From positions 682,001 to 746,000 of the forward strand of contig CAWIMX010000001.1 of assembly GCA_963837345.1 (NCBI GenBank): a DNA stretch of 64,000 nucleotides, written 5' to 3'. A program made the position numbers and the translations under genes. Below are positions 63,871 through 64,000 of the stretch, in pieces (within the stretch, counting starts at the first letter, position 1; the number at the start of each line of letters is the position of its first letter). The notes under the pieces are model-generated. The model was not told where the DNA came from, searched no databases, and saw only the letters and a program-made list of their open reading frames with translations. Source of the DNA: CAWIMX01 sp963837345. GTDB taxonomy: Bacteria; Acidobacteriota; Vicinamibacteria; Vicinamibacterales; CAVVIG01.

Positions 63871-64000
63871 ATGGAGCCAGGCGTGTCCGGCCAAGCCGAG
63901 ATCGTGCAGCGCATCGGTTTCCCGATCCATCAAAGCCGCAACTGGCTGAAGCTCCTCGGCGTTCTGTCGATTCTCTCCGGCATCCTCGCCGTCTTCACGA
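63871..64000 (+). CDS. Membrane protein, N-terminal fragment (runs off the window)
   Basis: Only 43 residues are visible. A polar N-terminus is followed by the start of a membrane helix (WLKLLGVLSILSGILAVFT). The Arg-Asn-Trp then Leu-Gly pattern resembles DUF5362-type small membrane proteins, but the evidence is thin. Confidence 0.6.
   Translation, partial: MEPGVSGQAEIVQRIGFPIHQSRNWLKLLGVLSILSGILAVFT

Overview
The window reads as a chromosomal segment of a GC-rich soil or sediment bacterium, most likely Acidobacteriota of the Vicinamibacteria type. This assignment is an inference from gene content: an Oar-like TonB receptor with an N-terminal carboxypeptidase-regulatory domain, a CadC-like regulator with TPRs, several DinB-fold proteins, many secreted proteins of unknown role and very high GC. 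No rRNA, tRNA, CRISPR array, transposase or integrase was seen.

Region 1 (1-15274) is a Tc (ABC) toxin locus on the plus strand. It holds the 3' end of an RHS-type TcB/TcC fusion with an autocleavage core and an unrecognised beta-rich cargo, a small four-cysteine protein, a 2684-residue N-terminal TcA subunit with a PA14-like insert, and a separate C-terminal TcA half carrying the pore and TcB-binding regions. The last gene is frame-disrupted as sequenced.

Region 2 (15281-37462) is mostly ordinary chromosome: serA, a cytochrome c/copper-monooxygenase-like protein with a secreted partner, a fatty-acid desaturase, a DUF4139 protein divergent from an orphan histidine kinase, a DinB protein, an ECF sigma/anti-sigma pair, a two-component MetPS-type sodium symporter, a TPR lipoprotein, a TonB receptor followed by a secreted amidase, a Cupin_5 protein, a type B carboxylesterase and a VOC protein.

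Region 3 (37463-39000, with an echo at 44400-44700) is a small decaying island: a WYL-regulator remnant, a truncated HNH-nuclease-like protein, and a coiled-coil protein with a 69-bp internal tandem repeat. A degenerate paralogue of that coiled-coil gene, with its promoter region, lies downstream of clpA.

Region 4 (39013-50263) holds a two-gene membrane module, the N-degron cluster aat/clpS/clpA, a secreted protein, a CadC-TPR-SnoaL fusion regulator, a cyanophycinase-like peptidase and a Tat-exported epoxide-hydrolase-like protein.

Region 5 (50355-64000) begins with a heterodimeric ABC exporter whose two genes are broken by at least 17 separate short insertions, with no loss of conserved motifs. 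It continues with a B3-type metallo-beta-lactamase, a cupredoxin-like lipoprotein, a YtrA-type GntR/ABC operon with a perfect palindromic operator, and a run of small enzymes: DinB, PlsC, macro domain, isoprenylcysteine methyltransferase-like, SDR, DUF1572, MOSC and SIMPL.

Two themes cut across the window. Frame disruptions in otherwise intact genes are all readable as 1-2 base insertions, which points to a sequence-quality problem or something stranger. A short GGAAC-type repeat recurs in intergenic gaps and even forms gene ends and starts.
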